A DNA stretch of 64,000 nucleotides. Origin: Variovorax beijingensis (GTDB taxonomy: Bacteria > Pseudomonadota > Gammaproteobacteria > Burkholderiales > Burkholderiaceae_C). The position numbers and the translations under genes were made by a program. The stretch is taken from positions 372,001 through 436,000 of the forward strand of contig NZ_RXFQ01000002.1 of NCBI RefSeq assembly GCF_003951285.1. The letters run 5' to 3'. The notes beneath the pieces are model-generated. The model was not told where the DNA came from and searched no databases. It saw only the letters and a list, made by a program, of their open reading frames with translations. Shown here piece after piece: positions 56,259 to 64,000 of the stretch; the first letter of the stretch is position 1; every line of letters starts with the position of its first letter.

Positions 56259-56348
56259 GGTCCACTTAAGGTTGTCCACCTGCCGTTCATTTCCTCTTGA
56301 GCGAGCAATTTCCAAACAACGAACGAGCGAAGCCTCGAAGGAGTCCAC

Positions 56349-56513
56349 ATGTTGTATTACGCAGTGGTGTTTCTGGTCATTGCGCTGATCGCCGCCGTGT
56401 TCGGCTTCGGCGGCATCGCAGCCAGCGCGGTAGGGATCGCGAAGATCCTTTTCGTGATCTTCGCCGTGCTTGCCATCGCCAGTTTCCTGGCCGGCTTGCT
56501 ACGACGCAAGTAG
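56349..56513 (+). CDS. DUF1328 small membrane protein
   Basis: The 54-residue protein [20 protein letters not shown] and onward has two hydrophobic helices and ends in LLRRK. Composition and length match DUF1328 (YtjA), small inner-membrane proteins usually linked to stress and envelope genes. A GAAGGAG site precedes the ATG. It is too short for many gene callers but well supported. It lies 53 bases before the YqjD-like gene. Confidence 0.85.
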   Translation: MLYYAVVFLVIALIAAVFGFGGIAASAVGIAKILFVIFAVLAIASFLAGLLRRK

Positions 56514-56566
56514 CGTAGGTACGATCCACAGGCTCCCGCAATTCATCTCTCCGGAAAGGAAAATTC

Positions 56567-56941
56567 ATGAACACGACCAAGACTCCCTCGCAAATTGCCG
56601 ACGAGGCCCGCCAGACCGCCAACGATGCGGTGGAAACGACCCGGGCCTATGCACAGAACGCGGTGAATGCGGCCGGCGAGAAGGTCCGCGAATTGCGCCG
56701 CGACGCGGAACCCGCGGTCGAACAGCTGGCCGCACGCGTGCAGCAGGCAGTGCAGCGCGGCCTCGATGCCGCCTCCACCACCAGCGCGCGCGCACAGCGC
56801 CGGCTGGAACAGGCGGCCGACGTCACCGGACGCTATATCTCCGACCAGCCCGTGCGCTCGGTGCTGATTGCAGCCGCAGCCGGCGCCGCGATCACCGCCC
56901 TCATCGTGCTGGCCAGCCGCAACCGCCGGGACGACTATTGA
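56567..56941 (+). CDS. YqjD/ElaB-like (DUF883) membrane-anchored protein
   Basis: The 124-residue protein is a long amphipathic, Ala/Glu/Arg-rich helix or coiled coil (residues about 5-90) followed by one C-terminal helix (SVLIAAAAGAAITALIVLAS) and a basic end. E. coli YqjD and ElaB have this plan and tether stationary-phase ribosomes at the membrane. A GGAAAGGA site precedes the ATG. It leads the run of envelope genes that ends at the terminator. Confidence 0.82.
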   Translation: MNTTKTPSQIADEARQTANDAVETTRAYAQNAVNAAGEKVRELRRDAEPAVEQLAARVQQAVQRGLDAASTTSARAQRRLEQAADVTGRYISDQPVRSVLIAAAAGAAITALIVLASRNRRDDY

Positions 56942-56988
56942 TCTGATCCGCTGAAGGCACGCACGCAGTTCCACCCGTTCCGCGCACC

Positions 56989-57372
56989 ATGCTTCATCCG
57001 ATTTTTTCCACGGTGCTCGGGCATCCGGAACTCATCGCCGACCACGCCGCCAACTACGCGGCACTGGTAAGACAGGAGGCCTCGGAAGCGGGGCGCGGGA
57101 TCGTTGCCCGCATCGTGGCGGGCGTGCTGGCGGTTGGCAGCGCCCTGCTGGCCCTGGGACTCATCGGTGTGGCCGTGCTCATGGGCGTGCTCCACGGCAG
57201 CTTCCACTGGGTGCTGGTGGCGGTGCCCGGCGTTGCGCTGGTGATCGCCGCGATCTGCGCCTGGATGGCCGCCCGGCCGTTCCCCGGCTATGGATTCGAC
57301 GATCTGCGCGCCCAGGTCGAGGCCGACCTCAGGGCATTGCACGAAGCAGGAGATCGCCATGAGCGCAGATGA
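56989..57372 (+). CDS. YqjE-like (phage holin superfamily) membrane protein
   Basis: The 127-residue protein has two strong helices (about 40-62 and 70-94) after a helical N-terminus (ADHAANYAALVRQEASEAGR) and a polar tail. This is the plan of YqjE and relatives grouped with phage holins; no phage genes are near, so a host envelope role is more likely. It follows the YqjD-like gene, as in the E. coli yqjD-yqjE pair, and overlaps the next gene by 14 bases. Confidence 0.8.
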   Translation: MLHPIFSTVLGHPELIADHAANYAALVRQEASEAGRGIVARIVAGVLAVGSALLALGLIGVAVLMGVLHGSFHWVLVAVPGVALVIAAICAWMAARPFPGYGFDDLRAQVEADLRALHEAGDRHERR

Positions 57373-57847
57373 GCGCAGTTTCCTGACGCCGCAGGAGCGG
57401 CTGGCCATCTCGCGCCGTGCGCTCGTCAGGCAGCTGAACGGCGAGGACGAGCCGGAGGACGGCTACCGCGGCAGGCGCCGCGCAGCGCGGGAACATCCGG
57501 CAGGGATGCACGCCGCCGGCGAGCCCATGGACCGTGAGCCCTCGGCGCGCGGCCGCAATCAATGGACATCGATGGCGCGCAGCATGACCGAGCGCTGGTG
57601 GCGCCGCCATCCGGCCCATGCGGTGGGCCAGCTCGCGCGCCCCGTGCTCGAGCACTATGCCCGCAAGGAACCCGCCAAGCTCATGGCGCTGGCGGCGGCC
57701 ACAGGGGCGGTGATCGTGCTGACCAAGCCGTGGCGCCTGCTCTCCTTCACGGCGGTGCTGGCGGCTGTGCTCAAGACATCCGACGTGGCTGACGTCGTCA
57801 ACACGTTGATGCAGAAAAACACCAGCCCACGAAAGGATTCTCCATGA
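57359..57847 (+). CDS. Hypothetical protein of the envelope stress cluster
   Basis: The 162-residue protein has a charged N-terminal half (LTPQERLAISRRALVRQLNG, then Arg-rich stretches) and one or two weak hydrophobic segments near residues 110-145 (LMALAAATGAVIVLTKPW, LLSFTAVLAAVL). By place it corresponds to YqjK-like proteins but the sequence is not one I recognise. GGAG lies before the ATG. It overlaps the YqjE-like gene by 14 bases and the ferritin-like gene by four, so it is translationally coupled to both. Confidence 0.68.
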   Translation: MSADERSFLTPQERLAISRRALVRQLNGEDEPEDGYRGRRRAAREHPAGMHAAGEPMDREPSARGRNQWTSMARSMTERWWRRHPAHAVGQLARPVLEHYARKEPAKLMALAAATGAVIVLTKPWRLLSFTAVLAAVLKTSDVADVVNTLMQKNTSPRKDSP

Positions 57848-58404
57848 ATGCCAATGCTTCCACCACCACGGGCGCGGCACGACATCAGCGCCTGGTGCTC
57901 GACGAACAGGCCATCGGCGCTGCGGCCAAGAGCCTCGACGAAGGTGCGGTCACGCCGAGCTACGGCCCCTGGCGCGACGATGTCCTCAAGCTGCTGAACG
58001 ACGCGCTGGCCACCGAGCTGGTCTGCGTGCTGCGCTACAAGCGCCACTACTTCACCGCCAACGGCGTGTCGTCGCCGAAGATCGCCGAAGAATTCCTGGT
58101 GCACGCCAACGCAGAGTCGGGCCATGCCGACCGCATTGCGGAGCGCATCGTGCAACTGGGCGGAGAGCCGGACTTCGATCCAACGCACCTGCTCGATCGC
58201 AGCCACGCGAGCTACGACGAGTCCACCGAACTGCAGGCCATGGTGCGCGCCAATCTCGTGGCCGAGCGCATCGCCGTGGAAACCTATCGGCAGATGATCG
58301 CGCTGATCGGCGACAAGGACCCGACCACCCGGCGCATGCTGGAAGACATTCTTTCCGACGAGGAAGAGCACGCGGACGAGCTCAAGGACTGGCTCGGCCA
58401 CTGA
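57844..58404 (+). CDS. Ferritin-like (bacterioferritin-type) protein
   Basis: The 186-residue four-helix protein has candidate di-iron ligands in ATELVCVLRYKRHYF (Glu), FLVHANAESGHADRI (Glu, His), NLVAERIAVETYRQM (Glu) and ILSDEEEHADELKDWL (Glu, His). The length suits a bacterioferritin/Dps-related group with N-terminal extension. It ends the envelope gene run before a strong terminator. Iron storage or protection from oxidants is the likely role; haem binding is not evident. Confidence 0.85.
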   Translation: MNANASTTTGAARHQRLVLDEQAIGAAAKSLDEGAVTPSYGPWRDDVLKLLNDALATELVCVLRYKRHYFTANGVSSPKIAEEFLVHANAESGHADRIAERIVQLGGEPDFDPTHLLDRSHASYDESTELQAMVRANLVAERIAVETYRQMIALIGDKDPTTRRMLEDILSDEEEHADELKDWLGH

Positions 58405-58439
58405 GTGCCGATCTCTGGGGGCCGAAAGCAGCCCTCTCT

Positions 58440-58478
58440 CCCAGCAAAAAGCCCGGACGAACCGGGCTTTTTGCTGGG
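58440..58478. terminator. Strong bidirectional intrinsic terminator
   Basis: CCCAGCAAAAAGCCCGG and CCGGGCTTTTTGCTGGG form a perfect 17-bp stem with a 5-base loop. The A-run and T-run inside the stem suit termination from both sides. It lies between the ferritin-like gene and the convergent BON lipoprotein gene. Confidence 0.9.
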
Positions 58479-58490
58479 CAAGGGAAACGG

Positions 58491-58991
58491 TCAGCTTCTG
58501 ACCTCGAGCTGGTTGTTCACCGAGGTCACGCCCTGCACGCCCTTGGCGATTTCCTCGGCGCGCGCCTTGGCTGCCGCCGTGGGTGCGGGGCCCTTCAGGC
58601 TCACGACGCCGCCCTTGGTGTCGACGTCGATCTTGATCGCACTCAGGTCCGGGTCCTTGGCAAGGCCCGCGGACACCGACGCGGTGATCGCGGCGTCGTC
58701 CACCGTGGCGCTCACGGCCGCGCCGGCGTTCTTTGCGGCATCCTTCACCTCCGCAGCGGTGCCGGAGGCGTCGACCTTCGCCTTCGCATCCTTGAGGGCC
58801 TCCGCGGTCTTGGCGGCGGCCGTGTCAGCTGCCTTCTCGGTCTTTTCGATGGCGCTGTCCAGCTTCTCGCCCGCCGTGCGGTTGCCCGCGTTGTCGCACG
58901 CGGCGAGGGTCAGCGCGGCGCCGGCCAGCAGCACGGCGAGCCATGCGCGCGAAGACGGCATCGTGATGGTTGTTTGACGAATATTGTTCAT
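58491..58991 (-). CDS. BON-domain lipoprotein
   Basis: The 166-residue protein has a signal with lipobox LAAC near residue 31, an Ala/Lys-rich helical region (about 40-95) and one BON domain at the C-terminus (AITASVSAGLAKDPDLSAIK, VSLKGPAPTAAAKARAEEIA). A GGAGGA site precedes the ATG. BON proteins of the OsmY type act in envelope stability. It is convergent with the envelope stress run. Confidence 0.85.
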   Translation of the reverse strand: MNNIRQTTITMPSSRAWLAVLLAGAALTLAACDNAGNRTAGEKLDSAIEKTEKAADTAAAKTAEALKDAKAKVDASGTAAEVKDAAKNAGAAVSATVDDAAITASVSAGLAKDPDLSAIKIDVDTKGGVVSLKGPAPTAAAKARAEEIAKGVQGVTSVNNQLEVRS

Positions 58992-59118
58992 TTGAAATCC
59001 TCCAGTCGCTCGCAGGGAGCAGGGAAAGGCGTGGTCCGAAGGGGCCACGGCTCACTCTAGCTTTCGGACCGCGCAGGCCGGGATGGCCAGCGGCGCGAAA
59101 CCCTGTAGGACGGAAGGG

Positions 59119-59967
59119 TCAAGCCGTGACGATCCAGCCTTCGAGCGGATCGAGCTGCTCCGGCAAGCCGTAGCCCGGACCGGGCGTGGAAGCGCGCTGC
59201 GCGCCCCAGGCGGCCTGCACGAGGCAAAGCACCGCATCGATGTGGTCGCCGCGGGCGTCGCCCAGCAGCTCGGCGCGCTGGGCGCCACTGAACGCCAGCC
59301 GCAGGCCGAGCCGCGTGGTGCCGGCTTCGAGCGCCGCCAGCAAGTCGGTGCGCGCGGCCAGCCGCTCGGGCGTCTGCTTCGCGGATTCGTCGCTCTTGTA
59401 GCTGCGGCGGCCGATCAGCTCGCGCGCGAGCAGCCCCGGATAGGCCTCCAGCGCAACGCGGTTGCCGTTGCTGCCGATGTGCAGCCCCGGCAGGCTCGCG
59501 CCCGCGTCCAGCAGCGGCGGCACGCCCGCATGGAGCATGAAAGCCACGGGCGGATTGACCCATTTCATCGACGTGCTCGAACCCGCGGGCCCGTCGGTCG
59601 TCCGGTGCGCGAACTTGCCGCCGGCCGGGCGGGCAGCGCAGAAGGCCGCGAAGGTGGCGCGGATCTCGGCGCGGCCAAGGCCCGCATAGTGGCTCATGAG
59701 CGCATTCCACTCTCGCGGCCATTGCAGATGCTCCACCAGCTCGCGCGGCAGTCCGAACGGAAAATCGAAGCCGCCGATCCATGCGGGTTCGCTGCGCAGC
59801 CACCCGGCCCAGGCATCGAGCGCCGTGAAGCGCTGCAGGCCCGCCAGCACCAGTTCGCCCGCATCGCCGCTGGTGCTGCCGCTGGTGCTGCCGCTGGCCA
59901 CGACGATCGGCTTGCGCACCGTGGGTGCACAAGAGAAATCGCAGCCGAACAGCAGCGCCAGGCTCAT
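59119..59967 (-). CDS. DUF429 family protein
   Basis: The 282-residue protein opens with LLFGCDFSCAP and contains IGGFDFPFGLPRELV, GLHIGSNGNRVALEAYPG and GDHIDAVLCLVQAAW, motifs of the DUF429 nuclease-like (RNase H fold) group. It starts near the stop of the EamA gene; a GTG at 59971-59973 overlapping that stop is an alternative. A 12-base repeat encodes Gly-Ser-Thr-Ser near residue 28. Function unknown. Confidence 0.78.
   Translation of the reverse strand: MSLALLFGCDFSCAPTVRKPIVVASGSTSGSTSGDAGELVLAGLQRFTALDAWAGWLRSEPAWIGGFDFPFGLPRELVEHLQWPREWNALMSHYAGLGRAEIRATFAAFCAARPAGGKFAHRTTDGPAGSSTSMKWVNPPVAFMLHAGVPPLLDAGASLPGLHIGSNGNRVALEAYPGLLARELIGRRSYKSDESAKQTPERLAARTDLLAALEAGTTRLGLRLAFSGAQRAELLGDARGDHIDAVLCLVQAAWGAQRASTPGPGYGLPEQLDPLEGWIVTA
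59866..59897. repeat. 12-base tandem repeat in the DUF429 gene
   Basis: GCCGCTGGTGCT is repeated about 2.7 times in frame, giving Gly-Ser-Thr-Ser repeats. It could vary in copy number by slippage. Confidence 0.6.
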
Positions 59968-59969
59968 CG

Positions 59970-60851
59970 TCACCCCAGCGCGAGCGCGACCACGCCGGCC
60001 GCAATGAAGCCGGCGCCCAGCAGCCGCAACAGGCGGTCGCCCTCGCGCAGCAGGTGGCCGCCGATCAGCGCCGCGAACAGCATCGAGACCTCGCGCGCCG
60101 GCGCAACATGCGAAATGGGCGCCTGCTGCACCGCATAGAGCACAAGCACGTAGGAGACCGGGCTGATCGCCGCCACCAGCAGTGCGTACTTCCACTGCGC
60201 GCGCCACATCCGCGCGGTGGCGGCGCGGTCGTGCAGCGCCGCGGGCAGCAGCAGGCCCACGCGCACGAAATTGCTGAAGTAGTCGAGCAGGATCGGCGAC
60301 ATCGCCAGGAACTTCACGGCATAGCTGTCGGCCACCGTGTAGGCCGCGATGAAGGCGCCGGTCAGCACGCCGTAGCGGATGCCCTTGTGTACCCGCGCGC
60401 GCTGGGCAGGATCATGCGTCTTGCGCCAGAGGCCCGGGCCGCCCGCCACCAGGAACACGCCGAGCACCACGCCCGCGATGCCCGCCACACCCACCAGGCT
60501 GATGCGCTCGCCAAGGAACAGGATCGCGACCAGCGACGACAGCAGCGGGCCCGAGCCGCGCGCGAGCGGATAGACCACGGTGAGATCCGACTTGCGGTAG
60601 CCGCGCAGCAAGATGACGTAGTAGAAGACGTGCAGTACGCCGCTCAGCGCGACGAAGCCCCACTCCCGCAAGCCCCAGCCCGGCACCACGCGCCAGCCCA
60701 GCGCAATGCCCACGGGCGCCCAGACGATGGCCATGAACACGCCGCTCTGGAATGCGAAGCGTGCGTCGCCATTCGCCTTCTTGGCGGCGATGTTCCAGCT
60801 GGCATGAACGATCCCCGCAAGCAGGATCAGCGCAAAGGCGGAAAGCGGCAC
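59970..60851 (-). CDS. EamA/DMT-family transporter
   Basis: The 293-residue membrane protein has ten predicted helices in two EamA repeats, beginning PLSAFALILLAGIVHASWNI; a long helix pair near LLSSLVAILFLGERISLVG marks the end of the first repeat. DMT transporters export or import metabolites; the substrate cannot be told. It lies 16 bases after the BLUF gene and overlaps the DUF429 region, so it belongs to the folE operon. Confidence 0.85.
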   Translation of the reverse strand: MPLSAFALILLAGIVHASWNIAAKKANGDARFAFQSGVFMAIVWAPVGIALGWRVVPGWGLREWGFVALSGVLHVFYYVILLRGYRKSDLTVVYPLARGSGPLLSSLVAILFLGERISLVGVAGIAGVVLGVFLVAGGPGLWRKTHDPAQRARVHKGIRYGVLTGAFIAAYTVADSYAVKFLAMSPILLDYFSNFVRVGLLLPAALHDRAATARMWRAQWKYALLVAAISPVSYVLVLYAVQQAPISHVAPAREVSMLFAALIGGHLLREGDRLLRLLGAGFIAAGVVALALG

Positions 60852-60867
60852 CCCGGAAGAACGGGGC

Positions 60868-61290
60868 TCAATGGCGCCCGACGATGGCGGCTGTGGCCAT
60901 CAGCTCTTCGAGCAGCGCGAGCGAGACCTTGCCCGACACCGCGTAGGGATTGAGCTCGGGCTTTTCCGAGTACTTGAGCAGCGTCGAGGCATTGAGCTTG
61001 GAGAGGTTGACCTGCCCCATGGTCCAGCCGCCGAAGCGGCGCTCGGAGATTTCCTCGTAGTGCAGCAGCACCACGTCCTTGTGGCGCGCATCGCGCTGGA
61101 TGTGGCCGTAGAGCTCGCTGATGGCCGTGCGCCCGCCCTCGATGGCCTGCAGGAAGGTGCCCGCGCCATAGCAAAGAATCCCGGTGATGCCGCAGGCCGT
61201 GTTGTGCGTGCGCGATTGCGCAAGGATGGCTTCGACGGCCTCGGGGCTGGTATCGACCGCGCGGCTGGCGTAGAGAAGTCGGACCAGCAT
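60868..61290 (-). CDS. Short BLUF-domain blue-light sensor
   Basis: The 140-residue protein is a BLUF flavin photoreceptor. The light-critical residues are present: Tyr-7 in LLYASRA, Asn-30 in RTHNTACGITG, Gln-48 in TFLQAIEG, and Trp-89 with Met-91 in GGWTMG. So flavin binding and the BLUF photocycle are expected. A C-terminal helical cap of about 40 residues follows, with no output enzyme, as in short BLUF proteins that act through partners. It starts two bases after the folE stop and is followed by an EamA transporter gene. Confidence 0.9.
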   Translation of the reverse strand: MLVRLLYASRAVDTSPEAVEAILAQSRTHNTACGITGILCYGAGTFLQAIEGGRTAISELYGHIQRDARHKDVVLLHYEEISERRFGGWTMGQVNLSKLNASTLLKYSEKPELNPYAVSGKVSLALLEELMATAAIVGRH

Positions 61291-61292
61291 GT

Positions 61293-62024
61293 TCAGCTCC
61301 TTCGGGGCAGCAGGGAAAGGAATTCGCGGCGCAGGCTCGGGTCCTTCAGGAACACGCCGCGCATGACGGAATTGATCATCTTGCTGTCCATTTCCTTCAC
61401 GCCGCGCCAGGCCATGCAGAAATGCTCGGCTTCCATCACGAGCGCGAGGCCGTCGGGCTGCGTCTTTTCCTGGATCAGGTCGGCCAGCTGCACCACCGCC
61501 TCTTCCTGGATCTGCGGGCGGCCCATGACCCATTCGGCCAGGCGCGCGTACTTCGACAGGCCGATGACGTTGGTGTGCTCGTTGGGCATGATGCCGATCC
61601 ACAGCTTGCCGATGATCGGGCAGAAGTGGTGCGAGCAGGCGCTGCGCACGGTGATCGGGCCGACGATCATCAGCTCGTTGAGGTGCTCGGCGTTCGGGAA
61701 TTCGGTGAGCGAAGGCGGCGCCACGTAACGGCCCTTGAACACTTCGTTCAGGTACATCTTGGCCACGCGGCGCGCGGTGTTGCCGGTGTTGTGATCGTTC
61801 TCGAGGTCGATCACCAAGCTCTCGAGCACGCCCTTCATCTTGACCTCGACCTCGTCGAGCAAGGACTCGAGCTCGCCGGGTTCGATGAACTCGGCGATGT
61901 TGTCGTTGGCATTGAAGCGCCTGCGCGCGGCGGTCAGCCGCTCGCGGATCTTCACCGAGACAGGCGTGCCCTCGTCGTCGTTGTTGCCATCAGGGCGCGG
62001 TTCCACGTCGGTTTTCCTCAGCAT
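61293..62024 (-). CDS. folE: GTP cyclohydrolase I
   Basis: FolE converts GTP to dihydroneopterin triphosphate, the entry to folate and pterins. The 243-residue protein has the zinc/active-site motifs VRSACSHHFCPIIGKLWIG and MEAEHFCMAWRGV, and RVAKMYLNEVFKG. An N-terminal extension of about 40 residues precedes the catalytic core. It heads an operon with the BLUF gene. The queuosine enzymes QueD and QueE elsewhere in the window use the same product. Confidence 0.95.
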   Translation of the reverse strand: MLRKTDVEPRPDGNNDDEGTPVSVKIRERLTAARRRFNANDNIAEFIEPGELESLLDEVEVKMKGVLESLVIDLENDHNTGNTARRVAKMYLNEVFKGRYVAPPSLTEFPNAEHLNELMIVGPITVRSACSHHFCPIIGKLWIGIMPNEHTNVIGLSKYARLAEWVMGRPQIQEEAVVQLADLIQEKTQPDGLALVMEAEHFCMAWRGVKEMDSKMINSVMRGVFLKDPSLRREFLSLLPRRS

Positions 62025-62088
62025 CCGCGCATGGTATCAGCGAACGCATTCCGGCCGGGGCCGGCAGGGAACACCGCGCACGCGCCAT

Positions 62089-62841
62089 TCATGCCAGCGC
62101 GAAATCGGCCACCAGCGGCAGGTGGTCGGACATGCGCGCCCAGATCGGGCCGCGCGGCACCGAACAGGCCACGGGTTCGAGCTGGCGCCCGTAGACGAAA
62201 TCGAGCTGCGCCACCGGCAGGCGCGAAGGGTAAGTGAGGGTTCGCGGCCCGCGCAGGTCGCTGGTGTCGCGCAGGCCCATGGCGTTCATGGCGTAGCGCA
62301 TGCGTGCGCCCCAGTCGTTGAAGTCGCCGGCAACGACCACCGCCTCGCCGGCCGGCACCTCGCGCTCGATGAACTCGCGCAGCCGCGCAACCTGCCGCAC
62401 GCGGCTGCCCTTGATGAGCCCCAGGTGCACCACGATGGCATGCACCGGCCGGCCCTCCACCTCGATGACGACATGCAGCAGGCCGCGCTGCTCGAAGCGG
62501 TGGTCGGAAATGTCCTGGTGGCCGGTGTGGATCACCGGCCAGCGGGTCAGGAGCGCATTGCCGTGCTCGCCGTGGCGCGTGATGGCGTTGGTCTCGTAGA
62601 CGGCGGTATAGCCCTCGGGCGCGAGGAAATCCGCCTGCGGAAGCTCGGGCCAGCGCTCGAAGCGGAGCGCGGCCTGCCGGTTCATCTTGCGCACTTCCTG
62701 CAGGCAGACGATATCGGCATCGAGCTGCTCGATGGCATGCCCCAGGTTGTGGATCTCCAGGCGCCGGGCCAGCCCGATGCCCTGCACACCCTTGTGGATG
62801 TTGTAGGTAGCCACCCGAAGGTTGTATGCCGGCAGGTTCAT
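62089..62841 (-). CDS. Endonuclease/exonuclease/phosphatase family protein
   Basis: The 250-residue EEP-fold protein has RVATYNIHKGVQGI near residue 9, the metal ligand in IVCLQEVRKMN, VVVAGDFNDWGARM near residue 168 and SDHLPLVADF at the end, all standard active-site parts. It may be a nuclease or a phosphodiesterase. The ATG overlaps the nudB stop (ATGA). Its gene ends 65 bases before folE. Confidence 0.85.
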   Translation of the reverse strand: MNLPAYNLRVATYNIHKGVQGIGLARRLEIHNLGHAIEQLDADIVCLQEVRKMNRQAALRFERWPELPQADFLAPEGYTAVYETNAITRHGEHGNALLTRWPVIHTGHQDISDHRFEQRGLLHVVIEVEGRPVHAIVVHLGLIKGSRVRQVARLREFIEREVPAGEAVVVAGDFNDWGARMRYAMNAMGLRDTSDLRGPRTLTYPSRLPVAQLDFVYGRQLEPVACSVPRGPIWARMSDHLPLVADFALA

Positions 62842-63311
62842 CGCGCAAATTCTGGCAGCAACAGAATGGCTTCGGCGTTCGACGGGGAAAAGCACGCATC
62901 GGCCGCCTCGCGGTAGGGCAGCCACTTCCAGTGGGTGTGCTCGCGCGGCGCCAGCGCGGGCACCACGCGCTCGGGCACGCACAGGCCGAACAGATGCTCG
63001 GTGTTGTGCGTCACGCCAGGCGCATAGCGCGAGCGCCAGCGCGGATAGATCTCGTAGACGTTGCGCAACTGCCAGTCGACCAGTTGCGACGCGAGCGGGC
63101 TGCCCTCCCCGCACTGGATGCCGGTTTCCTCGGCCACCTCGCGCGCCGCGGTGAGCAGCAGCGGTTCGTCGGCCAGGTCCTTGCTGCCGGTGACGGACTG
63201 CCAGAAGTCTTCGGCATCGGCGCGGCGGATCAGCAGCACCTCGAGCGCCGGCGTATGGATGACGACCAGCACCGACTCCGGAATCTTCCAGGGCCGGGCG
63301 CTGGCGGTCAT
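62838..63311 (-). CDS. nudB: Dihydroneopterin triphosphate diphosphatase
   Basis: The 157-residue Nudix hydrolase removes pyrophosphate from dihydroneopterin triphosphate, the FolE product. The Nudix box is in GSKDLADEPLLLTAAREVAE with EET following, near residues 42-64. FWQSVTGS and HTHWKWLPYREA are typical of NudB. It lies just after aspS, a common linkage in betaproteobacteria, and close to folE. Confidence 0.9.
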   Translation of the reverse strand: MTASARPWKIPESVLVVIHTPALEVLLIRRADAEDFWQSVTGSKDLADEPLLLTAAREVAEETGIQCGEGSPLASQLVDWQLRNVYEIYPRWRSRYAPGVTHNTEHLFGLCVPERVVPALAPREHTHWKWLPYREAADACFSPSNAEAILLLPEFAR

Positions 63312-63318
63312 GGGCGCA

Positions 63319-64000
<682 letters not shown>

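Noticed and set aside
56989..57372. A prophage holin
   Set aside because: No lysis, capsid or integrase genes are near, and the order matches yqjD-yqjE host genes.

Overview
The window is about 64 kb of dense, very GC-rich bacterial chromosome. It carries no rRNA, tRNA or CRISPR array that I can see. Gene content and order point to a betaproteobacterium of the Comamonadaceae, most like Variovorax: DUF3305/DUF3306 formate dehydrogenase genes, a Bug-family binding protein, DUF3460, secB-grxC-rhodanese linkage and aspS-nudB linkage. This placement is my inference from family knowledge, not a search result. No intergenic stretch exceeds 300 bases and no insertion sequence or prophage is evident.

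Region 1 (1-22.5 kb) is almost entirely on the minus strand. After a partial OLD-like ATPase and an FtsX-type permease comes a long colinear formate/molybdenum block. In transcription order this is a LysR regulator, an NAD-linked formate dehydrogenase (fused FdsG-FdsB plus FdsA), a single-domain ModE and the molybdate importer modBAC. It continues with DUF3305, DUF3306, a polyferredoxin, a TorD-like chaperone, a small Tat-signal protein and the membrane-bound formate dehydrogenase (alpha, beta, gamma). Two small uncharacterised exported proteins are interleaved with the last three subunits, and fdhD closes the block. The logic is coherent: import molybdate, build and sulfurate the cofactor, then oxidise formate either to NADH or to the quinone pool.

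Region 2 (22.5-38 kb) is mixed. It holds the Fe-S carrier ApbC, a patatin lipase, a TetR/peroxiredoxin-like divergent pair with a clear operator, a PhyH oxygenase, YceH, a DUF2233 protein, an NAD-type isocitrate dehydrogenase and metG. A GntR-controlled acyl-CoA module (enoyl-CoA hydratase, Bug binding protein, CoA transferase) and a SulP transporter follow. Region 3 (38-51 kb) is housekeeping: scpA, then nadB-panB-panC-queE-queD facing nadA-nadC across a structured palindromic repeat, then gpsA-secB-grxC-rhodanese divergent from gpmA-ctpA-moeB.

Region 4 (51-64 kb) carries an AsmA protein and a sensor kinase with two response regulators. Next comes a run of small envelope proteins (DUF1328, YqjD-like, YqjE-like, a novel protein) ending in a ferritin-like protein and a strong terminator, followed by a BON lipoprotein. 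A folE-BLUF-EamA-DUF429 operon then pairs pterin synthesis with a blue-light sensor. An EEP-family hydrolase, nudB and the 3' part of aspS close the window.

The observations I rate highest are the BLUF photoreceptor in the folE operon, the FdsG-FdsB fusion without an adjacent fdsD, the two unnamed exported proteins inside the membrane formate dehydrogenase operon, a QueD-like enzyme without the catalytic cysteine, and an operator-like rare-codon sequence inside the enoyl-CoA hydratase gene.
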